From positions 1-50,650 of IMG/VR virus record IMGVR_UViG_3300040811_000707: a stretch of DNA of 50,650 nt; one strand, 5' to 3'. Source of the DNA: a virus. Made by a program: the position numbers and the translations under genes. Numbering within the stretch: position 1 is the first letter of the stretch; every line of letters begins with the position of its first letter. This document shows positions 41,730-49,198 of the stretch, piece by piece. The notes under the pieces were generated by a model, which saw nothing but the letters and a program-made list of their open reading frames with translations, did not search any database and was not told where the DNA came from.

Positions 41730-43544
41730 TCACTTACTGTAGTTATGTGCGTACCCCCCTTCTGCGTCTAAGGGCAAATCCGGTGCCCAGGGAGGTGGCC
41801 TGCACAGAGTGTCAATGACAAGCTCCATTGTAGCATCAGGGTTTTGACTTGGGGCAATTATTACCACTTCGTCATGCACTGTAAGTGCAACAGTGCCATC
41901 TGGTATTTTGTTTTGCAGGCGTAGCATAGCATCTGTAATAACAATACGGGACAGAGCTTGTACGACGTTTTCTGTCAGCCTTCCGCCGTATGTTTTTTCC
42001 ATGCCATTACGCCCAATGTACTGAAGCTGTCCATTGTGAACTCGCAAGTCTTTGTATTTAAGCGACATTTTATTTGGCAACCTGATTTCCCCTCTATCGA
42101 ATATAAGTACGGAGTAAGGGAGCGCTGTTTGTTCATACAAAGATAGGGTCAAGTAGTTCTCTAAGCGTTTCCACAGTATCGGGATACGGCTATATGTCTG
42201 ACGATATTTACCTACTACTGACGCCGCCTGTGAATCGCTAAAATTAAGCGAAGGGCCTGCTGCCCCGGACGCAAGTGTTGCTTGGAATTTTGCAGCGCCC
42301 ATGCCATAGCCAAGACCGAGAATAGCGGTCTTGCCAACAAAACGCTCTGTCGGGTGGTCGTTTTTATTGATTGGCTTGTTATAGACAGTGGATGCGAAGT
42401 TGCTGTAAATGTCTTCACCACTGGCAAATTGGGCTAATAAGCTGTCTTCACCGGCAAGCCATGCCAGCATGCGGGCTTCGATGTTACTAAGGTCAGCCAC
42501 GTAAACAAGTTTGTCTTCTGGTGCGATTAAGCACTTACGCAGTTCGCTGCCACGGGGGAGGTTTTGCAGGTTAAGCTTATCTGTGCCTCCAAAACGACCT
42601 GTGTGAGCGGCGTAATACCGCAGAGGGGCAGGAAGTTCGTTAGTAATGGGGTGAGCTGCAGCCAGGAACCTGGATGCGCGTGTCTCATTGATACGGGATT
42701 TTACTGCTGTACGACCATCCCAGATGTGCTGATGCTCAGGGTACATGTTGCACAGCTGCTTCCAGCCCGCGTCGTTCTTGCCGAACGCTGGTATAGAAAG
42801 CCCTGTGTTTGGGCTGACTTTAGTTGGCACGGTGATACCCAGCTCTTCAATAGCTGCTGCAAACTTTTGGTTTGAAGCAAGCACTTCCCTGGACAATCCG
42901 CTGTTCTTGATTGCTTCTTCGCCAGCCATGAGCTCTGATTCATGGTACGTGGTTAACCGTTCCCGATCGATTTGCAAGACAGGTTCACAAAACATGCGGG
43001 TAGTTAGATCGATAAGATCCAGCTCGCTTTGCGGGTAGGCTTCGTATAGTTGTTTAAATATAGCGTAAGTAAGCGCTACGTCTTGGATGCAGTAGCCAGC
43101 TATTTGCTTTTCGATGTCAGGGGGTAAGTCGTATATGCCTTTGGCGTTGATTAACTCGTCGCCTTTACGCATCGACTCGTCGGTGGGGAAACAGCGTTCG
43201 CTGGTAGCTCGAAGCGATGCTGACATTCCAGGCCACCACCCCCGTGCCATAGCCGCAGTGTCGTAGTAATACGCTGGTTTAAGCCCGTAGTGTTGGGTCA
43301 GCACAAAACCGTCAAACGGTGTGTTATGACACACTAAGTGTGTGTTATCCCAGTCAAATTCTGCGAGCGCAGATTCGACTTCGTCTTCTCCTACCCAGTA
43401 TGGTTTGTCGTCGTCAACTTGTAAGCCCACTCCCCAGACTTTGAACTGGGGGTCGCGGACATATTCCATAGTGGTTATTTTTTGGAGAGATAGTCTGGTG
43501 TCGTAATATGTTTCAAAGTCCAATGTCAGGAGCGTCTTGCTCAC
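41730..43544 (-). CDS. DNA polymerase I-like (family A), Leu762 type
   Basis: 604 residues from GTG 43544 (GAGG upstream). 3'-5' exonuclease: DFET (Asp9, Glu11), NTPFDGF (Asp78), CIQDVALTY (Asp155). Polymerase: HTGRFGG (314), LQNLPR (326), motif A VADLSNIEA (Asp351), motif B R401..K405..L409..Y413, and motif C HDE (557-559). There is no 5'-3' exonuclease domain. The residue equivalent to E. coli Phe762 is Leu409, a form associated with temperate or slow-replicating phages. It is the replicative polymerase. Confidence 0.95.
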   Translation of the reverse strand: MSKTLLTLDFETYYDTRLSLQKITTMEYVRDPQFKVWGVGLQVDDDKPYWVGEDEVESALAEFDWDNTHLVCHNTPFDGFVLTQHYGLKPAYYYDTAAMARGWWPGMSASLRATSERCFPTDESMRKGDELINAKGIYDLPPDIEKQIAGYCIQDVALTYAIFKQLYEAYPQSELDLIDLTTRMFCEPVLQIDRERLTTYHESELMAGEEAIKNSGLSREVLASNQKFAAAIEELGITVPTKVSPNTGLSIPAFGKNDAGWKQLCNMYPEHQHIWDGRTAVKSRINETRASRFLAAAHPITNELPAPLRYYAAHTGRFGGTDKLNLQNLPRGSELRKCLIAPEDKLVYVADLSNIEARMLAWLAGEDSLLAQFASGEDIYSNFASTVYNKPINKNDHPTERFVGKTAILGLGYGMGAAKFQATLASGAAGPSLNFSDSQAASVVGKYRQTYSRIPILWKRLENYLTLSLYEQTALPYSVLIFDRGEIRLPNKMSLKYKDLRVHNGQLQYIGRNGMEKTYGGRLTENVVQALSRIVITDAMLRLQNKIPDGTVALTVHDEVVIIAPSQNPDATMELVIDTLCRPPPWAPDLPLDAEGGYAHNYSK

Positions 43545-43725
43545 GTTTGCGTCCTCGCATTTTCTTACGGGGTATAAATTCCACCGCGTCTTCGTCCCAC
43601 GCGCTTGCGTGTTTTGGAAGCTGTTGTATTTTTCCGCCTCGCTCCAAGAACTCTTTTGTTTCTTGTTCTATGCGAATACGGTCCAGAATGTTTTGCTTAA
43701 TTGGTTGGCTCTTTGGCCCACTCAT
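43513..43725 (-). CDS. SutA-like RNA-polymerase-binding peptide
   Basis: 70 residues from ATG 43725. The motif ETKEFLERGGKIQQLP (24-38) matches the RNA polymerase-binding motif (EFLxRGGKVQxI) of the Pseudomonas regulator SutA, as far as I can align by eye. Flanks are charged and probably disordered, also as in SutA. Phage copies may steer host RNA polymerase. It overlaps the polA start by 32 bases and the previous gene by 29. Homology is judged by one motif. Confidence 0.6.
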   Translation of the reverse strand: MSGPKSQPIKQNILDRIRIEQETKEFLERGGKIQQLPKHASAWDEDAVEFIPRKKMRGRKREQDAPDIGL

Positions 43726-44008
43726 TCTCAAAAACCTTTAGCCCTTTAATCAGTGGATAATCATCTGAAAAATGAATCCACTTGATATCGTTGCGATCAC
43801 AGCTTTGTAAAAGTGACGCGTAAGCAAATGACGCGCCTTCTTTTACAAGCTCCCCCAGTGCATCAACATCTTCTGTAGGCACCTCAACCCACGCTGTCTT
43901 TCCGTAAGGAAAGTTTGGTGAAACGCGTGCCCAGTCCAGCGGCGATATGTGTTTTTTGTTGATCTCGATGACGGTGATGAGTGCTTCTTTGAAGTTTATG
44001 TTTAGCAT
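43697..44008 (-). CDS. Unknown conserved protein
   Basis: 103 residues. Begins MLNINFKEALITVIEINKKH, then WARVSPNFPYGKTAWVEVPT, EGASFAYASLLQSC, and ends DIKWIHFSDDYPLIKGLKVF. It appears to be a compact alpha/beta protein. No metal or catalytic motif. First gene of the transcript unit that carries the SutA-like gene, polA and csrA; palindrome copy G lies 36 bases before it. Confidence 0.6.
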   Translation of the reverse strand: MLNINFKEALITVIEINKKHISPLDWARVSPNFPYGKTAWVEVPTEDVDALGELVKEGASFAYASLLQSCDRNDIKWIHFSDDYPLIKGLKVFENEWAKEPTN

Positions 44009-44043
44009 CGTGCTTGCAAGTCATTTACTGGGCGGTCTTTGAT

Positions 44044-44058
44044 ATTAGTATTACTAAT
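44044..44058 (-). promoter_or_regulatory. ATTAG-N5-CTAAT palindrome, copy G
   Basis: ATTAG TAATA CTAAT: a fully symmetric 15-mer (ATTAGTA-T-TACTAAT). It lies 4 bases after the VWA gene. A TTGCAC 17 bases upstream of TAATAT (the CTAAT arm) could make a weak promoter, so a bound protein would cover its -10. Confidence 0.7.
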
Positions 44059-44061
44059 GTT

Positions 44062-45180
44062 TTAGTGCAACAAATAAGTGGTTTTCCCCCACGGAGCTTC
44101 TTGATCAGCTTCGGTGGACACCCACAGCACAGGGTAGTTTGGCTCAAAGGGGTAATCGTCAGCCGGGCACAAGTCAGTGAAAAAGACCATTCCTTCGGGG
44201 TCAACGTCGTTTTCATCAACCCAGTCAAATATGGGCTGGAACAGTGTGCCACCTCCGCCGCCTACATTGAGGATGTCGCTGGTCAGCTCTTCATCGCTGG
44301 TTACATCAACAATGCGTGCCTCATCGACTTGTGTGTCACATTGAATGAAGACCATACGTTCGGGTCTTAGCTCCTCGTGGATAGCACAAATCTCAGAAAG
44401 GAATTTGTGAATCATGTCGCTTGTAGATCCCGATGTGTCCATAGCAACAACATATGTGCCAGGAGCCTCGTCGTACATGCTTGGAAAGTACTCGTCTTCA
44501 CTGATGTATGCACGGTGGGGCCGACGCCAGGTGAAGTCGTTCTTACTGTTGCCTGTAAAGAATGGCCACAGGTGTTGACGGAAGTCGATTTGAGCTTTTT
44601 GCAGGTGGTCGATGAGGCGATCTATACCTCCGGGTAACTTGCCTGCTGCTTTGGCTACTTCGGCTGCTTGTTGCACAGCCAGATCCCACGATACTTCGAG
44701 TCCTGAGCTGGAATCTGCGTCAATAGCGCCTTCACCCGCGTCCATGACGAGACCCCATGGACAGGACTGGGAGTTCTCGTCGAGGTGTTCGTATATGGCT
44801 TCGGCTGTCATGTCACGATACTGTTCATCGTGCACGCCACCGTCAGGCAGGATGAATCCTGTGTCCAAAAGAAACAGGTTGATAGCGTGGTCACATGCAA
44901 TGTTCCACTGCATGGGCTCACGTTCTTGCCGCCGTGTCATGTGATGACTGACACAGTGCATGACCTCATGTGCAATAAGGCCCTGCAACTCCATGTCTGT
45001 CAGCTTGTTTAAAAACTTGGCGTTGAAATCTAAATGAGTACCATCAGTGCTGGCGGTATCAATGTCATTACGCTCACGTACTTTGAGCTTGAGACTTAAT
45101 ACACCAAAGAATGGCTCATTAAGAATAAGCTGCGAACGTGCCGATGTAACACGTCGCATGGTTGATGATTCATGGTCCAT
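44062..45180 (-). CDS. VWA-like metallopeptidase protein (DUF2201 type)
   Basis: 372 residues. The N-terminal half has a zinc metallopeptidase motif HEVMH (71-75) with ACDHAIN (~96), and the C-terminal half a von Willebrand A-like domain with a metal-ion-dependent adhesion site DTSGS (~250) and VGGGGGTLF. This two-domain layout is that of DUF2201 proteins, partners of MoxR ATPases. They probably form a chaperone-like or chelatase-like complex. The MoxR ATPase is two genes upstream. Confidence 0.88.
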   Translation of the reverse strand: MDHESSTMRRVTSARSQLILNEPFFGVLSLKLKVRERNDIDTASTDGTHLDFNAKFLNKLTDMELQGLIAHEVMHCVSHHMTRRQEREPMQWNIACDHAINLFLLDTGFILPDGGVHDEQYRDMTAEAIYEHLDENSQSCPWGLVMDAGEGAIDADSSSGLEVSWDLAVQQAAEVAKAAGKLPGGIDRLIDHLQKAQIDFRQHLWPFFTGNSKNDFTWRRPHRAYISEDEYFPSMYDEAPGTYVVAMDTSGSTSDMIHKFLSEICAIHEELRPERMVFIQCDTQVDEARIVDVTSDEELTSDILNVGGGGGTLFQPIFDWVDENDVDPEGMVFFTDLCPADDYPFEPNYPVLWVSTEADQEAPWGKTTYLLH

Positions 45181-45182
45181 GG

Positions 45183-45836
45183 TTAAGCTACCAGTTTGGA
45201 TGTGAGTACAACTCGGTTAATGAGATCGCCGTCAACTTGTGCGATCTCACGACGCTCGCGAGCTTGTGATTCGCGAGTGACTTTCTTGTGCAGCTCACGA
45301 AGCATTTCGTCAGGCACAAACTCTTTCATTGACGGTTGCGCGTCAAGTAACTGCTTGAGCGTATTACAACTTTCTAACAATGCAGTAACTTGCTTGTCGT
45401 AGTTGTGCCTGTTGTCTCGGGCTTGTTTACGACGCTCTGCTAGGTCTGTGATTTTGTCTGTAATAAGAAGACGATCAACTTCGGATAGATGCAAGTCTTT
45501 GATAAAGACTTCGTGATTGTAATAACCACGCCTAAGCCATGATTCCCTTTCTGTTGGAAGATCAAATTCTTCGGATTGGCGTTCGCCCCAACGAAGAGTC
45601 ACTATGTCTGATTTGCGTGGTGTAAAATTAGTTTCACAGAGGTCATTAAACTCTGCACGGTGTGCAGTAACAAAATTAGAAAAAGCTATGTGGGATGGGT
45701 GTTCAATAACGCCTCGCCACACAGTTTCAATAGTGTCGTTGTCAAGTTTAGGCTCGGTTACTGCAATGTCGTAGGCTTTCATAGCAGCTCTATGAATTTG
45801 TCTACGTGTATCTCTACCAAGTCTTACTGATGCCAT
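45183..45836 (-). CDS. Unknown helical protein between MoxR and VWA genes
   Basis: 217 residues, Shine-Dalgarno AAGGAG. Starts MASVRLGRDTRRQIHRAAMK with a basic N-terminus, has a WGERQSEEFDLPTERESWLR centre, then a coiled coil (~125-165, TDLAERRKQARDNRHNYDKQ) and SMKEFVPDEMLRELHKKV. Similar proteins occur in phages with varying labels, including nucleotide-modification-associated domain (Nmad5)-like, which I cannot confirm. Its fixed place between a MoxR ATPase and a VWA partner suggests it is the substrate or adaptor of that complex. Confidence 0.6.
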   Translation of the reverse strand: MASVRLGRDTRRQIHRAAMKAYDIAVTEPKLDNDTIETVWRGVIEHPSHIAFSNFVTAHRAEFNDLCETNFTPRKSDIVTLRWGERQSEEFDLPTERESWLRRGYYNHEVFIKDLHLSEVDRLLITDKITDLAERRKQARDNRHNYDKQVTALLESCNTLKQLLDAQPSMKEFVPDEMLRELHKKVTRESQARERREIAQVDGDLINRVVLTSKLVA

Positions 45837-45846
45837 GTTTATCTCC

Positions 45847-46848
45847 TTAGAAGATTACTGATGCGTTGTCTGTTATGTATTGCTGTACTGATGGTTCGAC
45901 AGCAAGCGACCGGTCTTTACCCAGGATGTCTTTGACTGCAACTACTTGATACTCAGCAGGCAGACGACGCAGGTAGGTCATGATCGGCTTGATGTCTTGC
46001 TGGTTTGCCCGAGCTGACAAAGCACCTGCGACGGCGTACAGCGTGCTTGGTGAATCAGGTACGCGGACGCTGCCAGGGCTGCGAACGATCTGATCAATGT
46101 CGGGCAGCTCGTGGTAGATCTTGCGGAATGACAGATACTCGCCTGCAGCACCGTCACCTACACATGACGCAATGTCATAGAAACCATCATCATCCATGAA
46201 TGGCAGTGCATCATTGACAAAAGACCAGGTACGCGGAGTAGGAAACGCGTAAGCAGCAGCGTCGATGTCGTGGAGCAGATTGGGTCTGTAACGTAGGAAC
46301 GCAGGGATTGATGGGTCCATAGCAACTCTGTGTGCATGAGCACAGAAGTCGTCAATGTGCGCTTCCATGACGTAGTGACGGAATCTGCTCTTAACTGCAG
46401 TTGTCATCTCTACTGCACCAGCACGGTCAAAGCTGCGGTTACCTGCTGCTACGATGATTGTGTTGGGTGGCAGTTCGTATGTACCAATGCGGCGACACAA
46501 CAACAGTTGCAGCAGCGCATTCTGTGTTGCTTTTGGTGCATGGGTGAGGTCGTCGATAAACAACAAGACAGTGCCTTGGTAGTTTGTGTCTGGGTAATCT
46601 TCGGGCACGCCGTACCGAGTGCGGTATGTGCCGTCCATTTGCTCAACGACTTTGAGACCACCGCGAACGTCGACTGGGTCGAACAGGTTGGCACGGATCT
46701 CAAAGACTTTTGCGTTGAGCGTGTCACCAAGTTGATACACGATCTCGGATTTACCGATTCCTGGCGCACCCCAGATCATGATGCCTTGGCCTGACTTGGC
46801 AGCTTTCTCTGCTTGCTTAGCAAGATCAGCTGGGCGAATTGTTCTCAT
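45847..46848 (-). CDS. MoxR/CobS-type AAA+ ATPase
   Basis: 333 residues, Shine-Dalgarno AGGAGA. Walker A GAPGIGKS (27-34), Walker B LLFIDD (95-100, Asp in place of the usual Glu at the second acid), sensor 1 AAGN (137) and arginine finger KSRFRH (Arg155) define a MoxR-type AAA+ protein; a C-terminal lid follows. Such ATPases work as hexamers on a VWA-domain partner (RavA-ViaA, CobS-CobT). N4-like phages carry a similar pair. The Walker B substitution could slow hydrolysis. Confidence 0.88.
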   Translation of the reverse strand: MRTIRPADLAKQAEKAAKSGQGIMIWGAPGIGKSEIVYQLGDTLNAKVFEIRANLFDPVDVRGGLKVVEQMDGTYRTRYGVPEDYPDTNYQGTVLLFIDDLTHAPKATQNALLQLLLCRRIGTYELPPNTIIVAAGNRSFDRAGAVEMTTAVKSRFRHYVMEAHIDDFCAHAHRVAMDPSIPAFLRYRPNLLHDIDAAAYAFPTPRTWSFVNDALPFMDDDGFYDIASCVGDGAAGEYLSFRKIYHELPDIDQIVRSPGSVRVPDSPSTLYAVAGALSARANQQDIKPIMTYLRRLPAEYQVVAVKDILGKDRSLAVEPSVQQYITDNASVIF

Positions 46849-47020
46849 AGGTGTCTCCTCTTGAGAATTGCTCGGTTGATAGGTAAGACAGAAGCTGCGT
46901 GAGCTCGGCAGGATCTACCTGAATAAAAGGGCGTGGTTCATGGTCCGTGGCTGTATGAAGTAAGTGATGTTGGAGATGTTTTAAACACCAGAGGATTGCT
47001 TCTTGTCGGGTTTTGATCAT
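46826..47020 (-). CDS. Small protein, unknown
   Basis: 64 residues, Shine-Dalgarno GGAGG 4 bases upstream, ATGA overlap with the previous stop. Starts MIKTRQEAILWCLKHLQHHL (helix), then PFIQVDPAELTQLLSYLSTE. It overlaps the MoxR start by 23 bases. No family recognised. Confidence 0.5.
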   Translation of the reverse strand: MIKTRQEAILWCLKHLQHHLLHTATDHEPRPFIQVDPAELTQLLSYLSTEQFSRGDTYENNSPS

Positions 47021-47166
47021 GCGACCTCCAGATCAATATCTTCTGCAACCTCAAAAACAAGTGCTTTGCTGTTTGGGTCTAGCTGGATTTCTCGTGCTAA
47101 TTCAGCAGCTTCTTGTTTTGAATTTGCTGTAAGCTCAATTCGCCAAGTAACGATGTAATCATTCAT
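47017..47166 (-). CDS. Small protein, unknown
   Basis: 49 residues from ATG 47166 (GGAGG 7 bases upstream). MNDYIVTWRIELTANSKQEA continues AAELAREIQLDPNSKALVFE: a beta-alpha-beta mini-fold with ...VEVAEDIDLEVA-like acidic end. The form resembles the small DUF-type beta-alpha-beta proteins common in early phage operons. The junction sequence TGGAGGTCGCATGA is the same as at the next gene. Confidence 0.5.
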   Translation of the reverse strand: MNDYIVTWRIELTANSKQEAAELAREIQLDPNSKALVFEVAEDIDLEVA

Positions 47167-47351
47167 GCGACCTCCATGTTGTCTGGTGCATGCTTTGCGT
47201 ATTGCTCGGCACGCAGTTCTGCTTCCATTTCTGAGAAGCAATCAAAGTGGTAAATATGACCATCATCATCGTTTCGGTAGTCAGAACCGTTGTCGTCAAC
47301 AACGCCTTCGCACCATTCGCATCTGACGGTATAGTGATATGGGTGACCCAT
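47163..47351 (-). CDS. Small zinc-ribbon-like protein
   Basis: 62 residues, Shine-Dalgarno GAGGAAA. YTVRCEWCEGVVDDNGSDY has a CxxC knuckle; HIYHFDCFSEMEAEL supplies His/Cys for a second knuckle (C-x2-C...H-x2-H-x2-C). A small single zinc site is likely. Such proteins may bind nucleic acid or host proteins. Stop and next start overlap. Confidence 0.55.
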   Translation of the reverse strand: MGHPYHYTVRCEWCEGVVDDNGSDYRNDDDGHIYHFDCFSEMEAELRAEQYAKHAPDNMEVA

Positions 47352-47551
47352 TAGTAGGTTTCCTCGATAGGCTCATCGGCCTCGTAATTAGAGTTAGTAA
47401 GAACGTCCTGTCGGTACATTGACAGCTTTGCTTCTTCGCACTTTTCGCAGACACGGCACAGGTAAATGCCACGGGCGTCGTATTTTTCCCAGCTGTAGTC
47501 GACATCTGGGTCTTGTCTGCAAGCGTGAGACTGGAGATCAACTGAAGACAT
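47351..47551 (-). CDS. Small Cys-rich protein
   Basis: 66 residues, Shine-Dalgarno AAGGAG. IYLCRVCEKCEEAKLSMYRQ carries C-x2-C-x2-C; another Cys lies at residue 11 (HACRQDPDVDY). Zinc binding is plausible. The pattern YxCRVCxKCxE recurs in small early phage proteins. No function known. Confidence 0.5.
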   Translation of the reverse strand: MSSVDLQSHACRQDPDVDYSWEKYDARGIYLCRVCEKCEEAKLSMYRQDVLTNSNYEADEPIEETY

Positions 47552-47627
47552 GTTCGACTCCTTCGTAAATTAGAAGTGAAAAGTAGATAAGCACGACTAA
47601 CAGCAGCGCCCAGTACTGTTCGCTCAT
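47538..47627 (-). CDS. 29-residue single-span membrane peptide
   Basis: Starts at an ATGA overlap with the upstream gene. MSEQYWALLLVVLIYFSLLI is almost wholly a transmembrane segment, followed by YEGVEHVFS. It ends 14 bases inside the next gene. Single-span micropeptides are frequent in phage early regions. No clear Shine-Dalgarno, so coupling is assumed. Confidence 0.45.
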   Translation of the reverse strand: MSEQYWALLLVVLIYFSLLIYEGVEHVFS

Positions 47628-47893
47628 TGCAACGTGGCAGATGCTGCTTGATGCATGTCTGCTTCTTTGTGTCTCATGGCTTCTTCGATACCAGCTGCTG
47701 TAGCTTCGAGCGTAGCAATTGCTGCTGCGGTCTTGTCTTCGCTGCAGTAAAAGAACATGGATGCCCCCATGCGACAAAACGCAGATGCGATTACCGGGCC
47801 TATGTCTTCTGCGTTGCGCTCTTTCCAAATTTGGTCGATGGCAGAAACAAGCTTGCTAGATATTTCGTTGTATGTATCGTTATCAATAGCCAT
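47624..47893 (-). CDS. Small helical protein, unknown
   Basis: 89 residues from ATG 47893, overlapping the upstream gene. MAIDNDTYNEISSKLVSAID, then GPVIASAFCRMGASMFFYCS and an Ala-rich helix (TAAAIATLEATAAGIEEAMR) ending HQAASATLQ. No recognised family. Longer in-frame openings upstream exist but would lie inside the neighbour gene, so I use the internal ATG. Confidence 0.5.
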   Translation of the reverse strand: MAIDNDTYNEISSKLVSAIDQIWKERNAEDIGPVIASAFCRMGASMFFYCSEDKTAAAIATLEATAAGIEEAMRHKEADMHQAASATLQ

Positions 47894-48161
47894 GGCTTTT
47901 GCTCTCGTAGTTGTTAGGTTCGTTAGGGTCATGCTCTGGGCGTTGGCTACGCTCACGTTGCTCGCGGTAAGCGTCGAAGCAATCTTCCTCTTCACGCTCC
48001 GCATACGGGCCGGTCTTGTCGTGCCAGTGAGAGTAGTCATTAAGTGGGTCGTCCGTGATGGAGCACGGCATGCGACCTTCGGATAGATCTAAGTGCATAG
48101 CATATGCCTCGTTGATTTCTTTGATTTGTTGGAGCAGTTGTTTGGCAATGTCGTTAGTCAC
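47883..48161 (-). CDS. Small charged protein, unknown
   Basis: 92 residues from GTG 48161, in a GTGA overlap with the upstream stop. A helical start (IAKQLLQQIKEINEAYAMHL) is followed by a highly charged, probably disordered part rich in Asp, Glu, Arg, Pro and Asn (EREEEDCFDAYREQRERSQR). Possible regulator or DNA mimic; unknown. Confidence 0.5.
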   Translation of the reverse strand: MTNDIAKQLLQQIKEINEAYAMHLDLSEGRMPCSITDDPLNDYSHWHDKTGPYAEREEEDCFDAYREQRERSQRPEHDPNEPNNYESKSHGY

Positions 48162-48463
48162 GACGCCACGCCTTGTGGCTCATGCACGCGCCAACCTAGC
48201 TTGCGGTACGGAAACTTGTCGGTCTTGATCATGCCGAATGACTCATGACGCATGGTGCGCTTCATGAGAAACAGCAAGACAGACACAACCAAGCCAGCGA
48301 AGAGTGCTGCCATCATGCCGCTGAATGTGCCCGCAAGTAGGAACATAAGCAGGGTGGTGACAAACAGATCCACGTAGATGTCGTAGTTAATGACGCGGCG
48401 CATGCCGAATTTGAAGAGAAGGAACAGCAATCCTGCTGCTGCGATTAGTCCAGCTAATATCAT
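48158..48463 (-). CDS. Membrane protein, three predicted spans
   Basis: 101 residues, Shine-Dalgarno AAGGAG. Hydrophobic stretches at ~1-19 (MILAGLIAAAGLLFLLFKFG), ~32-46 (LFVTTLLMFLLAGTF) and ~49-66 (MMAALFAGLVVSVLLFLM), then a soluble basic tail. Palindrome copy H overlaps codons 2-7. Perhaps for superinfection exclusion or replication anchoring; unknown. Confidence 0.6.
   Translation of the reverse strand: MILAGLIAAAGLLFLLFKFGMRRVINYDIYVDLFVTTLLMFLLAGTFSGMMAALFAGLVVSVLLFLMKRTMRHESFGMIKTDKFPYRKLGWRVHEPQGVAS
48444..48458 (-). promoter_or_regulatory. ATTAG-N5-CTAAT palindrome, copy H
   Basis: ATTAG CTGGA CTAAT in transcript direction, within codons 2-7 of the membrane protein gene. The loop holds GGA, as in copy F. 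Since the codons here (Ile-Leu-Ala-Gly-Leu) are common, chance is possible for this copy alone. Confidence 0.55.
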
Positions 48464-48466
48464 AAG

Positions 48467-48655
48467 TCACTCCTTTATTGGTTTAGTGCAGAGAAAGTCC
48501 ACCAGGACATCTCGCTTCTGCTTGGTGTTGTTGCACAGATCGTTAATGAACTTTTCAACAGCCTTGCGGTTTTCACTTCGAATGCACACTTCTACATGTG
48601 CTGCCGCCATGTCTGTTAGCTTGGTCCATGGGTCGTGCTTGAGGTTGTCAGTCAT
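48467..48655 (-). CDS. Small helical protein, unknown
   Basis: 62 residues, Shine-Dalgarno GGAGG. DPWTKLTDMAAAHVEVCIRS and ENRKAVEKFINDLCNNTKQK give a helical protein with two Cys. No family recognised. Overlaps the upstream gene by 8 bases. Confidence 0.5.
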   Translation of the reverse strand: MTDNLKHDPWTKLTDMAAAHVEVCIRSENRKAVEKFINDLCNNTKQKRDVLVDFLCTKPIKE

Positions 48656-48950
48656 GTATAGGTCCTCCGTAGATGAATGCAGTACTTGGTGTTAGTTCTT
48701 CAGGCGTGGGACATGGTGGGCGGTACTTGATCCATGGTTCACAAAGCCATTTATTGAAGACGGGTCTCGAGTATTTTATGGCTTTGCTTGGGTGTTGATG
48801 TTTGATTAAGCGCCGTGTGTCGCATAACTGTACACATGCGTCGTGTATTTTCCGTTGGGATGTACCAAGGCGCTGAGCTAGTGCGGTGACATCAAATTCG
48901 TCGCCACTTAAGTAAAGACTGTTGTGCAATATCCGCTCTTGCAGGTCCAT
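48648..48950 (-). CDS. Winged-helix-like small protein
   Basis: 100 residues, Shine-Dalgarno GAGG. FDVTALAQRLGTSQRKIHDA resembles a helix-turn-helix, with a wing-like DTRRLIKHQHPSKAIKYSRP following and a C-terminal KWLCEPWIKYRPPCPTP. A DNA-binding early regulator is plausible. Similarity is by pattern only. Confidence 0.5.
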   Translation of the reverse strand: MDLQERILHNSLYLSGDEFDVTALAQRLGTSQRKIHDACVQLCDTRRLIKHQHPSKAIKYSRPVFNKWLCEPWIKYRPPCPTPEELTPSTAFIYGGPIHD

Positions 48951-49198
48951 TATTTGACCTCTGGAACGATAGTAAGCACAGGTTTAGTATTTTGAGCTTC
49001 TTCCATTACGTCATACACGATGGCATCTGGCTCAAAGGTTATGACAAAGTCATCGTCATACCCTTTATACCCATGTGGGAACAGTGTGTCTGAGATTAAA
49101 AACCAGGCGTTAATTACGTCATCGGGCACATCAGCAGCGTTGAGTGCTTGGTGCACGATGTTGTGGGCCTGGAACACATTTAAGTCATTTTCAGTCAC
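48950..49198 (-). CDS. Small protein, unknown (GTG start)
   Basis: 82 residues. I use GTG 49198 because AGGAGG lies 9 bases upstream; a start at 49255 would be buried in the neighbour gene with no ribosome site. ENDLNVFQAHNIVHQALNAA, DVINAWFLISDTLFP and FVITFEPDAIVYDVMEEA suggest an alpha/beta fold. Unknown. Confidence 0.5.
   Translation of the reverse strand: MTENDLNVFQAHNIVHQALNAADVPDDVINAWFLISDTLFPHGYKGYDDDFVITFEPDAIVYDVMEEAQNTKPVLTIVPEVK

Noticed and set aside
41533-44058. The ATTAG palindromes as simple promoter -10 boxes
   Set aside because: TAAT-type boxes with a distant TTG can be drawn at 44044 and 25603, but copies at 34670, 39022, 41533 and 48444 overlap ribosome sites or coding starts, so a promoter cannot be the common role.
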